NCBI GenBank assembly: GCA_942493045.1
Contig: OW818665.1
Location: forward strand, 1,364,001 to 1,428,000
Direction: 5' to 3'
Length of the DNA: 64,000 nucleotides
DNA from: Teretinema sp942493045
Lineage (GTDB): Bacteria; Spirochaetota; Spirochaetia; Treponematales; Treponemataceae
The first letter of the stretch is position 1, and each line of letters begins with the position of its first letter. Below, in pieces: positions 34,161 to 42,187 of this stretch. The position numbers were made by a program, and so were the translations under genes. Under the pieces are notes generated by a model. That model was not told where the DNA came from. It was given only the letters and a program-made list of their open reading frames with translations, and did not search any database.

Positions 34161-36008
34161 TTAACAATTAAAACACACTTCTACCCGAGTTCCCTTGGTG
34201 CCGTCAATCGTCAAGGTACCGGCCAGTTGCTGGGTAAGAGCCTTGACCAGCACAAAACCCAGAGACATCGCCTTGTCAACGTCAAAATCGGCGCCGAGTC
34301 CGACACCGTTATCCTGCACCCTTAAAAGATAGCCCTGCCCATCATTTTTAATAAAATCAATGTGCACAACCCCGCTCTCTTGCTCGGTAAAGGCGTACTT
34401 AAAAACATTGGAAACCAGTTCGTTGACAATCAACCCGACCGGCAGCGCAATCTGCAAATTAAAATTGACATCCTGAATATTCCTGACAACCGTAATTTCC
34501 GGCCTGGTACCGTGATAACTCATGGCCAGCTCATCGAATATCAGGTTAAAATACTCATTCATATTGATCGACATAAAATCTTTGGACTGATACAGCAGTT
34601 CATGGAGCTGAGCCATGGATTGTATGCGGGCCTGCGTTTCCTGCATCATCTTGCGGTCGGTTTCATCCTTAAAAAGATCCCCCTGCAGGGCGACGAGACT
34701 GGAAATAATCTGCAGATTGTTCTTGACCCGGTGATGCACTTCCTTAAGCAGAATTTCCTTCTCATTCAAAGAGGCCAGCAGAGACTGTTCATACCTGGAC
34801 TGCTCGCTGATATCCCGGGAAAGGTACAACACCGACTTTTCGTCAAACTTTACCACACGGGCTTCGAAATGGCATAAACCGGCCGGAACCGCCAGATCAT
34901 AGCGCAGTATCCGGAGTCGTCCATCCCGTAATACTGCCGAAATCGTTTCCATAAACCGCTGCTGCAATTCCGGGTGTAAGTCGATTTCGGTTATTTTTTT
35001 TCCAACCAGTTGTTCCCAGTCCCTCGCCAGCAGATGCCGGTTGTTTCTTGAACAGTCCAGATAGGTACCATCCCGGTCAATTATAAAATAAAGATCCGGC
35101 AGGGCGGCAATCAGAGCCGCGTTGCGTCGTTCGCTTTCCACCAGGCGGCTGACATGCTGTTCCAGTTCGGAAGTCTTCAGCGCTACCTGGCGCCGCAGAA
35201 TAAAAACAAAGGATAACAAAATAACCAGCACCCCGCCGGCGATAATTCCGATCAGAGCGACAAATCGGAGATTGATCGGTGGAGCTATCGTGGTACCGAA
35301 CCAGGCATTTTGAATTGCCTTCAGTCGACGCAGCGGAATCTGGGCAAAGCCCGTTTCAATCTCCACCATCAGAGCCTCATTGCCCTTTAGCACCGCGCGG
35401 TGAAACTGTCCGGTATTCAAATTCAGCGTATAGCGGTATTCGGTGTCTATACCGGCCTTATATAAAAAATAGAGAGCCGGAGGTTTGTCGATGCAAAAAA
35501 CCCTGATTTCCATATCTTTGGCTTTTTGAATAATGGTTTCATAATTGTCAAAATATAGAAAATCCGTAACACCTTCCGAGCGCAGAAATTCTATACAGGC
35601 ATCACCGGATTTAACGGCGATTCGGAAACCCTTCAAATCCTGAATGGAACTGATTCCGGAAATAGACTGATGAATAAAAACCGGGACTTCGATATCGGCA
35701 TACGGAGCGCTAAAATGGTACTTCTGGCCGCGCTCGGGGGTATAAAAAAGAGTATCTATAACATCGGCGTCGCCGGTCTCAAAGGCCTGAATGGCCTTGG
35801 CCCAATCCATTCCGGTAAGTTTGACTTCCCGTCCGCTCACCTCCGACCAGGCTTTCCACTGATCCACCAGAATGCCCTTTAATACGCCGTTTTCGTCAGT
35901 AAAGCAATATGGGGGATAATTGTCATCGGTGACAACCCGTAAGGGTTCCTCGGCGGTCATTGTGGCAAGCATCAAAACGCCAAGACAGACGATTGGCAGA
36001 AGTTTCAT
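34161..36008 (-). CDS. Sensor histidine kinase with periplasmic solute-binding domain
   Basis: A 615-residue kinase. A signal peptide is followed by a type 3 solute-binding domain (about 20-245, VVTDDNYPPYCFTDENG) facing the periplasm. Then come one membrane segment (about 250-272), a short coiled linker, a PAS domain (about 295-405), a HisKA_2-type phosphoacceptor (EVHHRVKNNLQIISSLVALQ, near residue 425) and a GHKL ATPase domain (VNELVSNVFKYAF, VQDNGVGLG). No receiver or regulator is adjacent, so its partner is unknown. The SBP domain suggests sensing of an amino acid or similar small molecule. A TATACT -10 six bases before the ATG and no Shine-Dalgarno sequence suggest a leaderless message. 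Confidence 0.92.
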   Translation of the reverse strand: MKLLPIVCLGVLMLATMTAEEPLRVVTDDNYPPYCFTDENGVLKGILVDQWKAWSEVSGREVKLTGMDWAKAIQAFETGDADVIDTLFYTPERGQKYHFSAPYADIEVPVFIHQSISGISSIQDLKGFRIAVKSGDACIEFLRSEGVTDFLYFDNYETIIQKAKDMEIRVFCIDKPPALYFLYKAGIDTEYRYTLNLNTGQFHRAVLKGNEALMVEIETGFAQIPLRRLKAIQNAWFGTTIAPPINLRFVALIGIIAGGVLVILLSFVFILRRQVALKTSELEQHVSRLVESERRNAALIAALPDLYFIIDRDGTYLDCSRNNRHLLARDWEQLVGKKITEIDLHPELQQRFMETISAVLRDGRLRILRYDLAVPAGLCHFEARVVKFDEKSVLYLSRDISEQSRYEQSLLASLNEKEILLKEVHHRVKNNLQIISSLVALQGDLFKDETDRKMMQETQARIQSMAQLHELLYQSKDFMSINMNEYFNLIFDELAMSYHGTRPEITVVRNIQDVNFNLQIALPVGLIVNELVSNVFKYAFTEQESGVVHIDFIKNDGQGYLLRVQDNGVGLGADFDVDKAMSLGFVLVKALTQQLAGTLTIDGTKGTRVEVCFNC

Positions 36009-36022
36009 ACATTGAGTATAGT
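35993..36022. promoter_or_regulatory. Overlapping divergent promoters of the sensor kinase and birA
   Basis: Plus strand: TTGGCA (35993-35998), 18-base spacer, TATAGT (36017-36022), nine bases before the birA ATG. Minus strand: TATACT at 36015-36020, six bases before the kinase ATG. The two -10 boxes share four base pairs. Confidence 0.7.
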
Positions 36023-36031
36023 ATAAAAACG

Positions 36032-36805
36032 ATGATTTTACCTAAAAAATTTACTGCGTTGGACTGTCCCGGCCTGGACGGCGGACCCGTGTACCAGCTG
36101 GAGAGTACCGACAGCACCATGACCGAAGCGCGTGTCTTATCTGAGGCCGGCTGCCCCGACGGAACGGTGATAACCGCACTTTTTCAGAGCGCCGGACGCG
36201 GCCGGGTAGATGGCCGAACCTGGGTCAGCCGGAGCGGAGAAGCCCTGTTATGCACTGTCATTTTACGCCGGCCCGCGATGAGCGGTTTTACGTTGCGGGT
36301 CGGTCTGGCAGTCGCCAAAACGGTGGAATACCTCATCAAGCAGGGGCAATTCTGTTCGATAAAATGGCCGAATGACGTACTGGTTGACGGCCGCAAAATC
36401 GCCGGCATTCTCTGTGAAGGCGACGGCCGGACTCTTTATATCGGAACCGGCATCAATGTGAAACAAACCGGCTTTCCGGATGACCTCCAATCCAAAGCCA
36501 CATCCATAGCCGCGCTTACCGGAAGCAGTCCCGAGCCGCTGGAGGTAATGCGGTTGTATCTGGCCGAACTTTCCGCCGCGCTGGATCCGGCAGACTCAGT
36601 TCATTGGCGGCAGGGCGTTACCGAACGGCTATGGCGGCTCGGCCAGACGCTGAGCTTCCGCTCCGGCGACCCCGTTACCGGAGCCGATGTCACCGGTGTC
36701 CTCAGCGGCATCGGCGAGTCCGGCGAGCTCTTGCTGCGCGTCCCGGAAAGCGCCGCGGAGAAAGAGCGCGAACTGCGTCTGTTTTCCGGTGAGATTCCCT
36801 ACTGA
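36032..36805 (+). CDS. birA: Biotin--protein ligase, monofunctional
   Basis: A 257-residue biotin protein ligase, which activates biotin with ATP and attaches it to carboxylase subunits. Landmarks are the ligase loop QSAGRGRVDGRTW near residue 53, IKWPNDVLVDGRKIAGIL near residue 109, GTGINVKQ near residue 137, and a C-terminal SH3-like domain with GVLSGIGESGELLLR. It lacks the N-terminal winged helix of E. coli BirA, so it is not expected to be a repressor. It starts at the ATG at 36032 with no Shine-Dalgarno sequence and a -10 nine bases upstream. serS follows 58 bases later under its own promoter. Confidence 0.94.
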   Translation: MILPKKFTALDCPGLDGGPVYQLESTDSTMTEARVLSEAGCPDGTVITALFQSAGRGRVDGRTWVSRSGEALLCTVILRRPAMSGFTLRVGLAVAKTVEYLIKQGQFCSIKWPNDVLVDGRKIAGILCEGDGRTLYIGTGINVKQTGFPDDLQSKATSIAALTGSSPEPLEVMRLYLAELSAALDPADSVHWRQGVTERLWRLGQTLSFRSGDPVTGADVTGVLSGIGESGELLLRVPESAAEKERELRLFSGEIPY

Positions 36806-36825
36806 GAAGCCCTTAAAAGCCCCCC

Positions 36826-36854
36826 TTGCGCGTCCGGATTCCTCTCGGTATTAT
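36826..36854 (+). promoter_or_regulatory. Promoter of serS (leaderless type)
   Basis: TTGCGC (36826-36831), 17-base spacer, TATTAT (36849-36854), then nine bases to the ATG. No ribosome-binding site is present. Confidence 0.72.
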
Positions 36855-36863
36855 GGGTGCATT

Positions 36864-38144
36864 ATGTTAGATTACCGGTTTATCAAGGATAACCTTGACG
36901 CTGTCAAGGCCAACATCGCCGCGCGCCACATGAGCGCCGACGCGGATCTTGTCGTTACCCTCTTCGACAAGCGCACTGCTCTGGTCAGCGCCCTTCAGGA
37001 GCTGCAGACCCGCCGCAACGACAACGCCAAGTCCATGAAGGCAAAGCTTTCCGATGAAGAACGGACGCGTCTGATCGCCGAGGGCAAGTCCGTCAAGGAT
37101 GAAATCTCCGCCGCGGAATCCGCCCTGGCCGCCGCCGAGGCCGAACTGGAAAGCGCCGGACGCCAAATTCCGAATATGGCCCACCCCGCCGCTCCCACCG
37201 GCGCCCTCGATACCGACAATCCGGAAGTGGCCCGTTTCGGCGAACCCACCGTATTTTCATTCCCGGCTAAGGACCATGTCCAGCTCGGCGAAGAGCTTGA
37301 TCTGATCGACTTTGAGGCCGCTACCAAGGTTTCCGGCGTTAAATTCTACTATCTTAAAAACGAGGCCGTATTCATCGAGCAGGCCCTGATTATGTACGGC
37401 CTGAACGTACTGCGTAAACACGGTTTTACACCCTTTATTACACCGGACGTTGCTAAAGAAGAAATTCTGTACGGCATCGGTTTTAATCCGCGCGGCAACG
37501 AGTCCAATATCTACAATATCGAGGAAGAAGGCAGCTGTCTGGTGGCCACCGCCGAGATCACCCTGGGCGGCTACCACAAGGACGAAATTCTGAAAGCCGA
37601 ACAGCTCCCGCTGATGTATTGCGGCCTGTCACACTGCTTCCGCCGCGAAGCCGGAGCCGCCGGTCAGTTTTCCAAGGGTCTGTACCGGGTACACCAGTTT
37701 TCCAAGCTGGAAATGTTTGTGTACTGCCTGCCGGAGGACTCTGATCGCATCCATGAGCAACTGCGCAAAATAGAGGAAGAGATTTTCACCGGCCTCAAGA
37801 TCCCCTTCCGCGTCGTGGACACCTGCACCGGCGACCTTGGCGCGCCTGCCTACCGCAAGTGGGATCTGGAAGCCTGGATGCCCGGACGCAACGGCGGCGA
37901 CTGGGGAGAAGTAACCTCCACGTCCAACTGTACCGACTTTCAGGCCCGCCGCCTGAACGTGCGCTACAAGGACAGCGAGGGCAAGAACCGCTTTGTGCAC
38001 ATGCTCAACGGCACGGCTATAGCCATGTCACGGGCCCTGGTAGCCATTCTGGAGAACTATCAGCAAGAGGACGGTTCCATCCGCGTTCCGGACGTTCTGG
38101 TGCCCTTCTGCGGCTTTGACCGCATTCCCGCGCGCCGCGCTTAA
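36864..38144 (+). CDS. serS: Seryl-tRNA synthetase
   Basis: A 426-residue class II synthetase with the N-terminal two-helix coiled arm (about residues 30-105) that grips the long variable arm of tRNA-Ser, then motif 1 to 3 of the catalytic core. CFRREAGAAGQFSKGLYRVHQFSKLEMF (motif 2, near residue 258) and the motif 3 LNGTAIAMSRALVAILENYQ near residue 380 are clear. It begins MLDYRFIKDN like other SerRS. The family start coincides with the ATG at 36864. A terminator follows. Confidence 0.97.
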   Translation: MLDYRFIKDNLDAVKANIAARHMSADADLVVTLFDKRTALVSALQELQTRRNDNAKSMKAKLSDEERTRLIAEGKSVKDEISAAESALAAAEAELESAGRQIPNMAHPAAPTGALDTDNPEVARFGEPTVFSFPAKDHVQLGEELDLIDFEAATKVSGVKFYYLKNEAVFIEQALIMYGLNVLRKHGFTPFITPDVAKEEILYGIGFNPRGNESNIYNIEEEGSCLVATAEITLGGYHKDEILKAEQLPLMYCGLSHCFRREAGAAGQFSKGLYRVHQFSKLEMFVYCLPEDSDRIHEQLRKIEEEIFTGLKIPFRVVDTCTGDLGAPAYRKWDLEAWMPGRNGGDWGEVTSTSNCTDFQARRLNVRYKDSEGKNRFVHMLNGTAIAMSRALVAILENYQQEDGSIRVPDVLVPFCGFDRIPARRA

Positions 38145-38169
38145 AAACGCGTAACCTGCTTAAATAATG

Positions 38170-38211
38170 AAAAAGCCCGCCGGGAGTATTACTCCGGGCG
38201 GGCTTTTTTTA
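38170..38211. terminator. Terminator of serS, possibly bidirectional
   Basis: GC-rich stem AAAGCCCGCC...GGGCGGGCTTT with an inner GGAGT / ACTCC pairing, ending in seven T; five A in front would serve the opposite strand. Confidence 0.88.
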
Positions 38212-38245
38212 TAATTCTGATTGGGCTTTCAAATCACCCGGGTGA

Positions 38246-38306
38246 CCAACACGTCTGGCAGCTTCAACACATCTGGCAACTTCAACACACTGGCGCTTCA
38301 ACGCAC
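38246..38306 (-). repeat. Short tandem repeat (18-bp unit) at the 3' end of the 38298 gene
   Basis: On the minus strand the element GTTGAAG recurs at steps of 16, 18 and 18 bases within units like GTGTTGAAGCTGCCAGA. The first unit contains the stop codon of the 38298 gene. Confidence 0.7.
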
Positions 38307-38795
38307 CTGGCTGTAGTTACCCGAAATTTCAGCGCGCCATTCCGGGCGGCTGTCTTTTCCTTCCCACTCGATAGTGCGCAAAATCTTGAATTTTCGGGTA
38401 TCGACCGGGTTTTCAAAGAACATCACCGCGAAACGACCCTGCCCGATATAGACGATTTTCTCGTTCGGCCCCAGATTCTCGGCGCCCTGCAAAAAGGTGA
38501 GCACACAGTCAAAATGCACCGGAGCTCCGGAGCCCTTATCATTCAGGGCCGTGGTAACATCCTGTATCGGCTCGCCGCATTTGGCGCAGGTCGGCGTCGG
38601 CAGCCTCGGCGGAGGAGTAAACTCCGGTATTTTTACGCGGTTCTCCGGCGGAATGCGTTCCCGTCCGACAACCCTGGTATCTTTTGCTTCGCTTTTCCGC
38701 TCATCCTTGCGGGGTGAGGGAGCATTACGGGTATTTTGACCGCGATGCCTTCTGCCCCGCTCCCGGCGGCCGCGTCCTTCACTAGACTCGCTCAT
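38298..38795 (-). CDS. Basic protein with a zinc-finger-like domain, unknown function
   Basis: A 165-residue protein. The first 60 residues are very basic and low in complexity (GRGRRERGRRHRG), probably disordered and able to bind nucleic acid. The conserved part (about 65-165) has a CAKCG knuckle and HFDC, a possible zinc site, then a small beta-rich segment (KIVYIGQGRFAVMFF). I do not recognise a named family. The start (AAGGA upstream) overlaps the end of a 51-residue gene by 14 bases, which in turn overlaps yraN, so the three are co-translated. A short tandem repeat covers the stop codon. Confidence 0.8.
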   Translation of the reverse strand: MSESSEGRGRRERGRRHRGQNTRNAPSPRKDERKSEAKDTRVVGRERIPPENRVKIPEFTPPPRLPTPTCAKCGEPIQDVTTALNDKGSGAPVHFDCVLTFLQGAENLGPNEKIVYIGQGRFAVMFFENPVDTRKFKILRTIEWEGKDSRPEWRAEISGNYSQVR

Positions 38796-38937
38796 GTGTT
38801 ATTTCCTTGACCTCAATGAGTTTATTGCTTAGCACCAGCGCAATGCGCTGGATCGCACCCTGAATATAACCCTCATCGCGAATTTTTTCTTTCAGCTCGA
38901 GGATTCGGGGATTGTCCGGTACATTCGGTTTCAGCAT
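38782..38937 (-). CDS. Small 51-residue protein of unknown function
   Basis: A short reading frame of 51 residues starting MLKPNVPDNP and ending KEITHERV. It is helical and charged in the middle (ELKEKIRDEGYIQGAIQRIA). It fills the gap between yraN and the zinc-finger-like gene almost exactly. Its ATG shares one base with the yraN stop (TAATG), GGAGA lies about nine bases upstream, and its stop overlaps the next gene by 14 bases. These tight overlaps make it a likely real gene. No family is recognised. Confidence 0.75.
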   Translation of the reverse strand: MLKPNVPDNPRILELKEKIRDEGYIQGAIQRIALVLSNKLIEVKEITHERV

Positions 38938-39305
38938 TATTCACTCTCCGGGAAGGCATCACTAATATGCTCCATCCGTAAAGGCGCTGATCCCGGCACT
39001 GATTGTACCAGAATAACATCAAAACGGATATACATACCACTATATTGTCGATGCGCGGAGAGAAAACATTTAGACGTTTCCACCATTCTTTTACGTTTGG
39101 CGGCATTAATTACGAATTCAAGGTCTTCGACCGTGCCATGCGGCCAGGTCTTGACCTCAATAAATACCAGGGTCTGACCGTGCAGGGCGATAATATCGAT
39201 CTCGCCGCGCCGGGTGCGCCAGTTCCGGTCGATTATCTTCCAGCCGGCTTGCTCCAGGTGGTCCGCGACGGCTTGTTCTCCGGCGCTGCCCAGGGCGTTG
39301 CCCAT
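38937..39305 (-). CDS. YraN/UPF0102 family nuclease-like protein
   Basis: A 122-residue member of UPF0102. The restriction-endonuclease-like core is clear: GEQAVADHLEQAGWKIIDRNWR, then the E-x-D-I-I motif RRGEIDIIALHG and the FIEVKTW motif with the conserved E-x-K pair, followed by KRKRMV. The family resembles Holliday-junction resolvases, but its biological role is not firmly known. It starts where the HD-GYP stop ends (TGATG, one base shared) and its own stop overlaps the next start (TAATG). Location near fliK/flhB-like genes and the rplS operon matches a widespread gene order. Confidence 0.95.
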   Translation of the reverse strand: MGNALGSAGEQAVADHLEQAGWKIIDRNWRTRRGEIDIIALHGQTLVFIEVKTWPHGTVEDLEFVINAAKRKRMVETSKCFLSAHRQYSGMYIRFDVILVQSVPGSAPLRMEHISDAFPESE

Positions 39306-40570
39306 CAGTTCTTCCGGTACTCCCGGGGATTAATGGCTCGGGTAATGAACAGACTGCGGTTTTCCTGAAGATCGATGGCTTCGCCCGAATTCTTCGGGTA
39401 AGCCTGGGCGAATTCATCAATTAAAATACGGATCTGCGGCCGTAACGGCGCTTCCGGGTTAGCCTGCACGACCCTGGCGATAACGGAATTATTCATCAGC
39501 ACGATTGAACCGATCGGATAAATGCCGAAACTTTGAATCATAGCCTTAATAATATCCGGATCAAAGCGTCGAGCATTGTCGGAAAGCAGGTTTTTCATGG
39601 CGTCATAGCCGACCAGGGCGTTGCGGTAGCTCTTCGGGGAAACCATCGCCTCAAAGGCGTCAGCCACCGAAATGATCCGGGCGCCAAGATCGATAGCCGA
39701 TGAAGCGAGACGGCCGGGATAACCTTCCCCGTCCCAGCGTTCATGATGCTGGGCGGCGGCCTTACCCACCTCATCCGAATACATCAATTCATTTACGATG
39801 GTTTTATAACCGTACATGGTATGAGCGCGCATGGACTGCAGTTCAGTATCGTCCAGCTTACCTTCCTTGGCCACAATCTGGGAGGGCACCTTCAGCATAC
39901 CGACGTCATGTAGCAGGGCTCCGGTAGTAATCTGCACCAGGCGATGCCGGGGCATCAGCAGATGTTCACAGATCAAAACGGCCAACACCGCGGTGTTCAC
40001 GGCGCTCTTGGCCTGTTCCATGTTTTCAATGTCCCCGCCCAGAATAAAACCGACCATGGAAGCGCTGTCAGTGTCGATATGGGATATTAACTGCTGAACA
40101 ATCTTGTCTATGCTGCGGCTTTGGACTACCTGCCGGCAGGCAATATCCGAAAAAATCGCGTCCATCTCGGACACAATGGTACGGTAAGCGTTGTAAAGGG
40201 CGTTGCTCTCCAGGACTTCCGGGAGCTTCAAGATCTGCTCAGGGGTGAACCCGGGCGAACCGGATGAAGAGCGTTCACGATTGGGAACTGTCTCATCCTC
40301 CAGTTCATCCTCCGCGCTGAGGTCTTCAACCTCATCCAGGTCTGAAAGCTCCTCGAGTTCATTTATGGTAGTATCGTCAATCTTTTCACTTTTACCGAGA
40401 ATGCGTCCGGCAGTCAGTACATAAGAGATATTCCACATATCCAGGGCGTTGAGATCGCGTTTTTTGATGGGCGAGTCGCGATAAACCAGCATGTTTTCTC
40501 CATCATCGAAGAAAACCGGAGCTGAGAACCGCATCCCTTCTTTAATCTCGGACCGCAGCACTTTTTTCAT
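39305..40570 (-). CDS. HD-GYP domain protein, probable c-di-GMP phosphodiesterase
   Basis: A 421-residue cytoplasmic protein. The N-terminal ~170 residues include a small beta domain (SEIKEGMRFSAPVFF) and an acidic stretch of Glu/Asp (about 75-100). The HD-GYP domain (about 215-395) has HDVGMLK with the HD pair and the GYP motif in HHERWDGEGYPGRL. The motif residues needed for metal and c-di-GMP hydrolysis look intact. The start at 40570 has GAGGAGTGAGGG upstream; an ATG five codons earlier is less well placed. It separates the FlhB-like gene from yraN, and its stop overlaps the yraN start by one base. Confidence 0.92.
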   Translation of the reverse strand: MKKVLRSEIKEGMRFSAPVFFDDGENMLVYRDSPIKKRDLNALDMWNISYVLTAGRILGKSEKIDDTTINELEELSDLDEVEDLSAEDELEDETVPNRERSSSGSPGFTPEQILKLPEVLESNALYNAYRTIVSEMDAIFSDIACRQVVQSRSIDKIVQQLISHIDTDSASMVGFILGGDIENMEQAKSAVNTAVLAVLICEHLLMPRHRLVQITTGALLHDVGMLKVPSQIVAKEGKLDDTELQSMRAHTMYGYKTIVNELMYSDEVGKAAAQHHERWDGEGYPGRLASSAIDLGARIISVADAFEAMVSPKSYRNALVGYDAMKNLLSDNARRFDPDIIKAMIQSFGIYPIGSIVLMNNSVIARVVQANPEAPLRPQIRILIDEFAQAYPKNSGEAIDLQENRSLFITRAINPREYRKN

Positions 40571-40603
40571 ACCCTCACTCCTCATCCTTAGCGCACATAC
40601 CCG

Positions 40604-40867
40604 TCAGCGAAACCAGTGTGCGTCAATTCCCTTGCGTAAAAAAGCGAAAATCGAGGCAACCGCCAGCCAGGTTTCCTCCGGTATACAGGTACCGATTTCT
40701 GCTTCGCTTAAAATGGTAGCAAGCAGCTCATCCTCAATTACCGGTATGCCGTTATCGGAAGCTATCTCTAGAATCCGCTCAGCCAGTTCACCCTTACCCT
40801 TGGCTAAAATCAAGGGGGCGTCTATACCGGCCTCACGGGCCAGCGCGACAGCGGATTTTCCCTGCAT
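40604..40867 (-). CDS. FlhB C-terminal-domain homologue (YlqH-like)
   Basis: An 87-residue protein equivalent to the cytoplasmic C-terminal domain of FlhB/YscU export-apparatus proteins without the membrane part. It has SAVALAREAGIDAPLILAKGKGELAERILEIASDNGIPVIED, as in the FlhB C-terminal half. The usual NPTH autocleavage site is absent. Stand-alone homologues (YlqH, FhlB) often follow a FliK-like gene, as here. The ATG shares a base with the FliK-like stop (TGATG), with GGAGG upstream. Its role is uncertain; it may interact with the flagellar export gate. Confidence 0.9.
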   Translation of the reverse strand: MQGKSAVALAREAGIDAPLILAKGKGELAERILEIASDNGIPVIEDELLATILSEAEIGTCIPEETWLAVASIFAFLRKGIDAHWFR

Positions 40868-41766
40868 CACGCCTCCACATCCACGGACAGCCGGCCGGAA
40901 AGCAAACCCTTTACCCGGCGCACGCGCTTCAGCTTTTCTATACCGGGAAGGCTCTTTAAATATACAATAAAATTATGCAACTCGTCCTGTTCAAAGTCAG
41001 CGGAGGCGTCGAATTCAAGTATACCACTGTTGATTCTAAAAAACCATGTTAAGGCCGCGGTACCGGCTTTTAGTTCGGTAGTGACCACAGTCGACGCGGC
41101 GGTATCCAGAAGCAGCCGCAGACTGCCGCAGAAGGTGACCGCGCTGAAGGTGCGCTTGAAAGGGAACACCACCCAATGCCGGGTGCTGCCGGCGCGATGA
41201 TTCACCAGTGCCAATAAATCGTTGTAATCGGAATCTTCACCGTCTTCATCATCGTCGCCATCCAGAACCGCCGTTAATTTTCTGACGGTGGAATAGTCGG
41301 CAGTCAGGCCGCGCTCCTCCAGTATAACCGCCGCCAGGGCCGCGCTGCCCTCCCGGCCGGGGAAACGGGCGGTAAGCGCGCGCAGCCGTTTCAAGGTAGC
41401 GGTTTCGGGTTGCATTCCAATTTGTGAAAAGAAAGTAGCCAGCAGACGCAAGACCGACTCTTCGGAAAGAGCCGGCAACGGAGCTGCGCTCACGGCGGGC
41501 GGTACTGTTGTTTCATTCGGGGGCAGAGGGTGTAAAAAAATTAAGCCATTTTGTATTTTAACTTTGGCCAGGAGCGTAGTGCCAGATTCAAGACCGGCCA
41601 CCGGATAGGCGCTTAGGACTTTCCCGGCAATGCGGACCAGCTGCAGGCCGCCCACTCCCTTTCCCAGTATTTCAATTCTCACCGTCGCGCCGTCGGTCAG
41701 CTGTTTTAAGCCTTGGGTACCGAAGGCTCTGAGTTGAAATTGGGCGGAAGGATTTAGGGGATTCAT
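40867..41766 (-). CDS. FliK-like (YlqG-type) protein
   Basis: A 299-residue protein with a beta-rich N-terminal domain (about 1-85, QFQLRAFGTQGLKQLTDGATVRIEILG), a Pro/Ala hinge (about 88-105), a helical middle (about 105-180) with an acidic Asp/Glu run (DGDDDEDGED) and a C-terminal FliK hook-length-control-like fold (about 195-299, WVVFPFKRTFSAVTFCGSLRLLLD). With the FlhB-like gene next to it this matches the ylqG-ylqH pair. Domain match to FliK is moderate. It starts downstream of the rplS terminator, with CGGGAG upstream of the ATG. Confidence 0.72.
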   Translation of the reverse strand: MNPLNPSAQFQLRAFGTQGLKQLTDGATVRIEILGKGVGGLQLVRIAGKVLSAYPVAGLESGTTLLAKVKIQNGLIFLHPLPPNETTVPPAVSAAPLPALSEESVLRLLATFFSQIGMQPETATLKRLRALTARFPGREGSAALAAVILEERGLTADYSTVRKLTAVLDGDDDEDGEDSDYNDLLALVNHRAGSTRHWVVFPFKRTFSAVTFCGSLRLLLDTAASTVVTTELKAGTAALTWFFRINSGILEFDASADFEQDELHNFIVYLKSLPGIEKLKRVRRVKGLLSGRLSVDVEA

Positions 41767-41780
41767 ACTGCTCCCGGGAT

Positions 41781-41814
41781 AAAAAAAAACCGGACGGTGT
41801 GTCCGGTTTTTTTT
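41781..41814. terminator. Terminator of the rpsP-rplS operon
   Basis: Perfect stem AACCGGAC / GTCCGGTT with GGTGT loop. Nine A on the left give the T tract for the minus-strand operon; a T run on the right makes it symmetric. Confidence 0.93.
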
Positions 41815-41815
41815 C

Positions 41816-42187
41816 CTAGCTCTTCGCCTCGGACTTCTTGCCGATCAGAATCTTGATCTTGGCAGCCTTACCGATCTTCTCACGGATGTAATACAGCTTG
41901 GCGCGGCGTACCTTACCGGGCCGGGTCACTTCAACGTCGGCGATGCGGGGAGAATACAGGGGGAATACGCGCTCAACGCCTACGCCGTAGGAGTTCTTGC
42001 GCACGGTGAAGGTCTTGCCGACGCCGCTATTCTTGAAACAAATCACCAGACCTTCATAAATCTGGATACGCTCGTTCTTTCCTTCAACGATCTTAAAGTG
42101 CACCTTTACGGTATCACCGACATTGAATGCAGGAACATCGGCGCGTTTTTGGCCTTCTTCAATTTTGTGGATCAGATCCATTCCCAT
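41816..42187 (-). CDS. rplS: 50S ribosomal protein L19
   Basis: A 123-residue L19, the protein at the interface of the two ribosomal subunits. Landmarks are FNVGDTVKVHFKIVEG, RIQIYEGLVI and GVERVFPLYSPRIADVEVTRPGKVRRAKLYYIR, all highly conserved. The ATG at 42187 has AAGGAGATAG upstream and overlaps the trmD 3' end by 29 bases. It is the last gene of the operon and is followed by a strong terminator. Confidence 0.98.
   Translation of the reverse strand: MGMDLIHKIEEGQKRADVPAFNVGDTVKVHFKIVEGKNERIQIYEGLVICFKNSGVGKTFTVRKNSYGVGVERVFPLYSPRIADVEVTRPGKVRRAKLYYIREKIGKAAKIKILIGKKSEAKS

Noticed and set aside
34362..34877. A 171-codon frame opposite the sensor kinase
   Set aside because: Antisense shadow within the ATPase domain of the kinase gene, with no translation signals.
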